A stretch of DNA of 16,922 nt from the NCBI GenBank assembly GCA_927910885.1, contig CAKMOD010000068.1, forward strand, positions 1-16,922, read 5' to 3'. Both the position numbers and the translations under genes were made by a program. Origin of the DNA: an uncultured Prevotella sp. Its GTDB lineage: Bacteria; Bacteroidota; Bacteroidia; Bacteroidales; Bacteroidaceae. Below, piece after piece: positions 13,101-16,922 of the stretch (the first letter of the stretch is position 1; each line of letters opens with the position of its first letter). Below the pieces are notes generated by a model. It was not told the origin of the DNA and made no database searches. It saw nothing but the letters and a program-made list of their open reading frames with translations.

Positions 13101-13631
13101 TTATGATAAAGACTTACCATTTGATTCTACTTTTGATACAGAGAAAGGATACTCTTGCATTAAATTCCTTATAGAATGCTCACGCCTGTTAATGATACCG
13201 AATATAGGAACACCAGAATACATACTTAACTGCTCGATATGAGCTTCCCAGTTTTCTTGCCAAAACTTGCTTCCTCGGTTCGCTATATACCATAAAAGAG
13301 ATAATAAAAATCCCAAAGCTGCGAGGAGTAGAAGTAGCCATTCCTTTTGATAGATACCGATAATTGAGTCTTTGGTTTGTATTATCTTATAATATCCAAT
13401 AAAGACAGCACTGATAAAGAGAACAAAATAGGCTGTACGTTTCCAATACAAATCAATCTCAAATTTTCTTGTATCAAGAGCTATTTCAAGAGCTCTCTTT
13501 ATCTGCTCTTTTTCTTTTTCTGAAGTGCTGATACTTGTGGAAGTATAACACCTTATATAATCTTTTTCTGATATACTTTCATACTTTGATATACTTTCCT
13601 CTATACTCTCTGTATTTGAACCTTGTTCCAT
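13101..13631 (-). CDS. Two-TM membrane protein, RipA-like
   Basis: A 176-residue protein. A Ser/Glu/Ile-rich N terminus (1-45) precedes ALDTRKFEIDLYWKRTAYF (51-69), a first membrane helix to about 81, a second at 98-117, then RGSKFWQENWEAHIEQL (119-135) and a soluble tail. The run DTRKFEI..WKR and NRGSKFWQENWE are what I recall from proteins annotated as RipA-family octameric membrane proteins; I cannot confirm this by search. RipA was described in Francisella and its biochemical role is unclear. The gene starts 21 nt after the dnaK terminator stem and heads a set of three small minus-strand genes. No promoter box lies between the terminator and the start, so expression may come from read-through or from inside dnaK. 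Confidence 0.65.
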   Translation of the reverse strand: MEQGSNTESIEESISKYESISEKDYIRCYTSTSISTSEKEKEQIKRALEIALDTRKFEIDLYWKRTAYFVLFISAVFIGYYKIIQTKDSIIGIYQKEWLLLLLAALGFLLSLLWYIANRGSKFWQENWEAHIEQLSMYSGVPIFGIINRREHSIRNLMQEYPFSVSKVESNGKSLS

Positions 13632-13652
13632 AGTGTTTGATTAATCTAAAAA

Positions 13653-13678
13653 CCCCAATGGCGTTTCTACCATTGGGG
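13653..13678 (-). terminator. dnaK terminator
   Basis: A perfect 9-bp stem (CCCCAATGG 13653-13661, CCATTGGGG 13670-13678), loop of 8 nt, followed on the minus strand by TTTTTAGATT. It starts 18 nt beyond the dnaK stop, a strong intrinsic terminator. Confidence 0.92.
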
Positions 13679-13696
13679 CAAGGTTATAATATTATT

Positions 13697-15600
13697 TTAC
13701 TTCACTTCCTCAAAGTCTGCATCTTGGATGGTGTCATCCTGCTTTGGCTGCTCCTGTTGACCAGCATCTGCGCCTGGCTGAGGACCTGCCTGTGCACCTG
13801 CTTGGCTGTACATCTGCTGTGATGCAGCCTGCATAACGGTGTTGAGGTTGTTGATAGCTGTGTCGATTGCTGCAACGTCAGCTGACTTGTGAGCATCACG
13901 GAGCTGCTGGAGAGCAGACTCGATACCTGACTTCTGGTCGGCTGGAATCTTATCACCGTTGTCCTTCAAGAAGTTCTCGGTGGTGAAGATCATTGAGTCA
14001 GCTTGGTTCAGCTTGTCAATCTTCTCACGCTCTGCCTTATCGGCTGCTGCATTCTGCTCAGCCTCAGCCTTCATACGGTTGATTTCCTCCTCGCTCAAAC
14101 CGCTTGAAGCCTCGATGCGGATGCTCTGCTCCTTACCTGTAGCCTTGTCCTTAGCAGATACGTTGAGGATACCGTTAGCATCAATGTCGAATGTTACCTC
14201 AATCTGTGGCACACCACGACGAGCTGGAGCAATACCTGTCAAGTTGAACTGACCGATAGACTTGTTCTGTGCTGCCATTGGACGCTCACCCTGCAGAACG
14301 TGGATAGTAACCTCTGTCTGGTTGTCAGCTGCAGTAGAGAACACCTCGCTCTTCTTACAAGGAATGGTAGAGTTAGCCTCGATAAGCTTAGTCATCACAC
14401 CACCCATTGTCTCAATACCGAGGGTAAGAGGAGTTACGTCGAGCAATACGATGTCACCCACACCGCTCTCCTTATTAAGGATAGCACCCTGAATAGCTGC
14501 ACCAACAGCAACCACCTCATCAGGTTAACACCCTTTGAAGGCTCCTTACCGAAGTAGTTCTTAACCAATGTCTGCACTGCAGGAATACGGCTTGAACCAC
14601 CTACGAGGATAACCTCATCAATATCTGATGTCTGCAACTTAGCATCACGGATAGCATTCTGGCAAGGAACGAGACAAGCCTGAATAAGGCTGTGTGCCAA
14701 CTGCTCAAACTGTGAACGAGTCAAAGTCTTAACCAAGTGCTTTGGAACACCACCCTCAGCTGTGATGTAAGGCAAGTTAATCTCGGTAGAAGAAGAGCTT
14801 GACAACTCAATCTTAGCCTTCTCAGCAGCCTCCTTCAAACGCTGCATTGCCATTGGGTCCTTTCTCAAGTCGATACCTTCTTCAGACTTGAAGCCATCAG
14901 CGAGCCAGTCAATGATTACCTGATCGAAGTCGTCACCACCAAGGTGAGTATCACCATTTGTAGAAAGTACCTCGAACACACCACCACCGAACTCAAGGAT
15001 AGAAATATCAAATGTACCACCACCAAGGTCGAACACTGCAATCTTCATATCCTTATTAGCCTTGTCAACACCATAAGCAAGAGCGGCAGCTGTTGGCTCA
15101 TTCACGATACGCTGTACGTTAAGACCTGCAATCTGACCAGCCTCCTTAGTAGCCTGACGCTGTGAGTCAGAGAAGTATGCTGGTACGGTGATAACTACAT
15201 CAGTCACCTCCTGACCGAGATAGTCTTCAGCGGTCTTCTTCATCTTCTGCAATACCATTGCAGAAATCTCCTGTGGAGTATATTTACGGTCGTCAATCTG
15301 AATACGTGGATAACCACCCTCGTTAACAACCTTGAATGGAACACGCTCAGCCTCTTTCTGGCACTGCTCGTAAGTTTCACCCATGAAACGCTTAACAGAG
15401 TAAACGGTCTTCTCTGGGTTTGTGATAGCCTGACGCTTAGCAGGGTCACCCACCTTACGCTCGCCGCCTTCAACGAAGCCAACGATAGAAGGTGTAGTAC
15501 GCTTACCTTCACTGTTAGCGATTACCACTGGCTCATTACCTTCAAATACAGCAACACAAGAGTTTGTTGTTCCTAAGTCAATTCCAATAATCTTTCCCAT
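13697..15600 (-). CDS. dnaK: Hsp70 chaperone DnaK (one apparent base missing)
   Basis: The ATP-dependent chaperone that folds and protects proteins with DnaJ and GrpE in the cytoplasm. The N-terminal ATPase shows phosphate-1 GIDLGTTNS (6-14), phosphate-2 DLGGGTFDIS (191-200) and adenosine motif VGGSSRIPAVQ (333-343). The linker DVTPLTLGIE and substrate domain follow, then a Gly/Gln/Ala-rich tail ending DADFEEVK. The frame breaks at residue 359: minus-strand AAC-CTGATGAGG needs one more C (run GG at 14523-14524 on the plus strand) to give the expected VNPDEVVAVGAA. The repaired length is 634 residues, normal. DnaK is needed for growth or at least fitness, and both halves are perfectly conserved, so this is almost certainly a sequencing or assembly error. 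It is a single gene with its own terminator; dnaJ and grpE are not in the window. Confidence 0.97.
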
Positions 15601-15969
15601 AATTGTATATTCTTTTTTTTATTATTATTTCGTTTTCAATATTGACGCTTGTCTATCGCAGTATCATCAGACTTATATCATCTGCGGCTGTTACTGACGG
15701 CGTCATTCGCCAATAATTAGACAAATGATGTGCCAACAGAGATAGACTGACAGAATGACAGAAAGAACCTACAATATTGTCACTAATACCAAACAAATAG
15801 ATGAATACAGTCTATTGGCTTTATCGTTTTCTACGGTATTATCAGCCTTTCCTTATTCTACTATATCGTAACAGAAAGGGCTACAATTATCTACCTATAC
15901 TATAAAAAGCAAAGCCGGAAACATCTGAATAGATGTTCCCGGACTTTTACTTATATTGTTTTATAAAAC
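15601..15969. other. dnaK leader region
   Basis: About 300 bases between dnaK and the next terminator, with no gene. A possible branched fold is present: outer arms TTGTCTA/TAGACAA (15649-15655, 15718-15724) enclose CGCAG/CTGCG (15657-15661, 15682-15686) and GGCG/CGCC (15699-15702, 15708-15711). No canonical TAnnTTTG box is seen; TTTG (15793-15790) 18 nt before TAGGTTCT is a weak promoter candidate. Confidence 0.35.
15911..15946 (-). terminator. Terminator of the DUF4840-type lipoprotein gene
   Basis: Inner stem AACATCT/AGATGTT (15920-15926, 15931-15937) with loop GAAT, extended by CCGG/CCGG with one mismatch and by AAAG/CTTT. On the minus strand it runs into GCTTTGCTTTTTA. It lies about 25 nt beyond the stop codon. 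Confidence 0.8.
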
Positions 15970-16593
15970 TTATACTCTTGGTTCAGAAGCAAGAAAGAAA
16001 TAGTCAGCACCCTTACTAACAGACTTATCAAGAACACCGTCAATCACCAGTCCACCCTCTAAAAGGCGAGTTGCAAGCACCTTACGATCAGAATCATAAC
16101 CACCATAGGTATAATCAGCCTTGAAAAGGAAAGCTATAGCTACATCATGAGTTTTACCCCCATAAGTAACCTTACCTAAATCCAAACGATAAGGAGCAAT
16201 ATAAAAGAGGATTGGTTTCACGCTGAACACGCTAATAGCACATTTGATTTCCTGATTTGGCAAAGCCTCAATAGCTTGCTTCAAGTCAGTATCAATAATA
16301 CTTGCTGTCAACATCTTAGTTGGGATATTTTTGATAATAAGTGTTGTATCATCTTTAATTTCCCAAGTGGTATTCACAGAATCTTTCCTTTCAAGTTGTT
16401 CCCGTTCGTTTAAGCCATATCTCGAAAGTTTACCATGATAAAGACCATGAATAGTATGGCTTGCAGCCTTCAGCTCTTCTACTGTTGGACGGTTGCGTTT
16501 TGCCTGTTCATCATAATCGTCATTCAAACAAGAAGAAAATGACAATGTTGCTATAAGTGCAACAACAAAAATCAATAGTTTGTTCTTTTTCAT
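15970..16593 (-). CDS. DUF4840-type lipoprotein
   Basis: A 207-residue exported lipoprotein. The N terminus MKKNKLLIFVVALIATLSFS has a basic start and hydrophobic core, with a lipobox FSSC and acylated Cys at 22. Acidic residues just after the Cys (NDDYDE) fit Bacteroidota lipoproteins sent to the outer-membrane surface. The mature part has a helical linker (RPTVEELKAASHTIHGLYHG) and beta-rich segments (TTWEIKDDTTLIIKNIPTKM, APYRLDLGKVTYGGK). I recall this pattern as DUF4840, a family without known function. It has its own promoter (16634-16663) and terminator, so it is a single-gene unit. The frame is intact. Confidence 0.75.
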   Translation of the reverse strand: MKKNKLLIFVVALIATLSFSSCLNDDYDEQAKRNRPTVEELKAASHTIHGLYHGKLSRYGLNEREQLERKDSVNTTWEIKDDTTLIIKNIPTKMLTASIIDTDLKQAIEALPNQEIKCAISVFSVKPILFYIAPYRLDLGKVTYGGKTHDVAIAFLFKADYTYGGYDSDRKVLATRLLEGGLVIDGVLDKSVSKGADYFFLASEPRV

Positions 16594-16633
16594 TATAGTA
16601 CGTTTTGGTTATTATATTTAAGTTTATTGGTCA

Positions 16634-16663
16634 CAAATTTACACATTATCAACTTATTTCCAA
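16634..16663 (-). promoter_or_regulatory. Promoter of the lipoprotein gene
   Basis: On the minus strand TTG (16663-16661) and TAAATTTG (16641-16634) are 19 nt apart, a full match to the Bacteroidota promoter. The leader to the ATG at 16593 is about 33 nt. Confidence 0.75.
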
Positions 16664-16836
16664 CACAATTACTGTTAAAAGAGTAATAAGAAAGTTGTAT
16701 GATAGTTTATGTTATTTATTTTAAAGAATTTACCCCCTGTTTGTAGACAAAATAAAGTGCTTTTGATAACATATAATACGCTATATAACTAAAAGAGAAG
16801 TTAGGGGAGATTGAAAGTATTTTCAGCTATCAACAC
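16664..16836. other. AT-rich intergenic sequence
   Basis: With the promoter and the array at its two ends this completes a gene-free stretch of about 330 bases. It includes GAAGTTAGGGGAGATTGAAAG (16798-16817; first base G may vary by one), loosely similar to GAAGGTTAGAAAGAGGGGA near 1275, which lies beside the other 22-bp array. Otherwise I see nothing in it. Confidence 0.4.
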
Positions 16837-16922
16837 TTTACTTTCACGATAATAAACATTTTTTCTTCATGAAAAGAAATATTTTCTTTCGTGAAAATAA
16901 ATATTTCTTTTCATGAAAATAA
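16837..16922. repeat. 22-bp-periodic array of short dyads at the window edge
   Basis: TGAAAA recurs at 16870, 16892 and 16914, exactly 22 bp apart, each preceded by a CTTC/CTTTC/CTTTTC stretch to form a small dyad (TTTTC...GAAAA). A fourth, more diverged unit (CTTTCACGATAATAAACAT) lies upstream, one base out of phase. The array continues to the window edge and may extend further. Confidence 0.65.

Noticed and set aside
5917..13631. Complete prophage or conjugative element
   Set aside because: No integrase, terminase, capsid, relaxase or transfer gene is visible; only vapE, dinD-like and small genes.
1..16922. tRNA, rRNA or insertion-sequence genes
   Set aside because: No cloverleaf ending in CCA, rRNA-like stretch or transposase DDE/HUH signature was recognised on either strand.

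Overview
The window looks like chromosomal DNA of a Bacteroidota species, most likely an oral-type Prevotella. The evidence is the AT-rich base composition, Bacteroidota promoter boxes (TAnnTTTG, twice with a TTG about 19 nt upstream), genes mostly without Shine-Dalgarno sequences, a DnaK ending in EEVK, a lipoprotein of the DUF4840 type, and families typical of this phylum (GH29 fucosidase, DUF6078, VirE/VapE helicase). The species call rests on recognition, not on a search.

Layout. 1-1250: the tail of an upstream gene, then a 5'-truncated, frameshifted DUF1016/YhcG-type PDDEXK nuclease pseudogene and a 22-bp-periodic intergenic array. 1400-4470: cysK (minus strand), divergent from a two-gene plus-strand operon of a small ABC/AAA ATPase and a DUF4435 protein with TOPRIM-like acidic residues. 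This pair has the composition of the PARIS anti-phage system (AriA/AriB). 4590-7070: a secreted GH29 alpha-L-fucosidase, then a dinD-like gene bracketed by a second, about 95% identical copy of the fucosidase 3' end. 7200-9440, minus strand: remnants of a second dinD and of a fic gene, followed by two overlapping genes, a 65-aa membrane protein and a 401-aa LPO_1073/Vpar_1526-type protein. These two share a 17-residue motif (12 identical) at facing ends. 9725-12470: a VapE/VirE helicase-like gene and a DUF6078 gene separated by 134-bp tandem repeats, the whole flanked by two related boxes with TTGCTGTCA/TGACAGCAA arms. 12528-13631: three small minus-strand genes, including a 2-TM RipA-like protein, a 1-TM protein with a repeated NQG motif, and a 46-aa Cys-motif protein. 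13697-15600: dnaK. 15970-16593: a DUF4840-type lipoprotein. The right edge holds another 22-bp-periodic array.

Interpretation. Housekeeping genes (cysK, dnaK, fucosidase, lipoprotein) frame an accessory island of about 7.7 kb (5.9-13.65 kb) made of damage-response, Fic, helicase and candidate conflict-system genes, many decayed. The most interesting candidates are the shared-motif membrane/soluble pair at 7.2-8.6 kb and the PARIS-like pair at 2.6-4.5 kb.

Caution. Five reading-frame breaks (DUF1016, fucosidase, dinD, second dinD, dnaK) are each repaired by adding one base to an existing run of identical bases. A broken dnaK is implausible in a living cell, so at least some of these breaks are probably sequencing errors, and the frameshift pseudogene calls should be read with that in mind.
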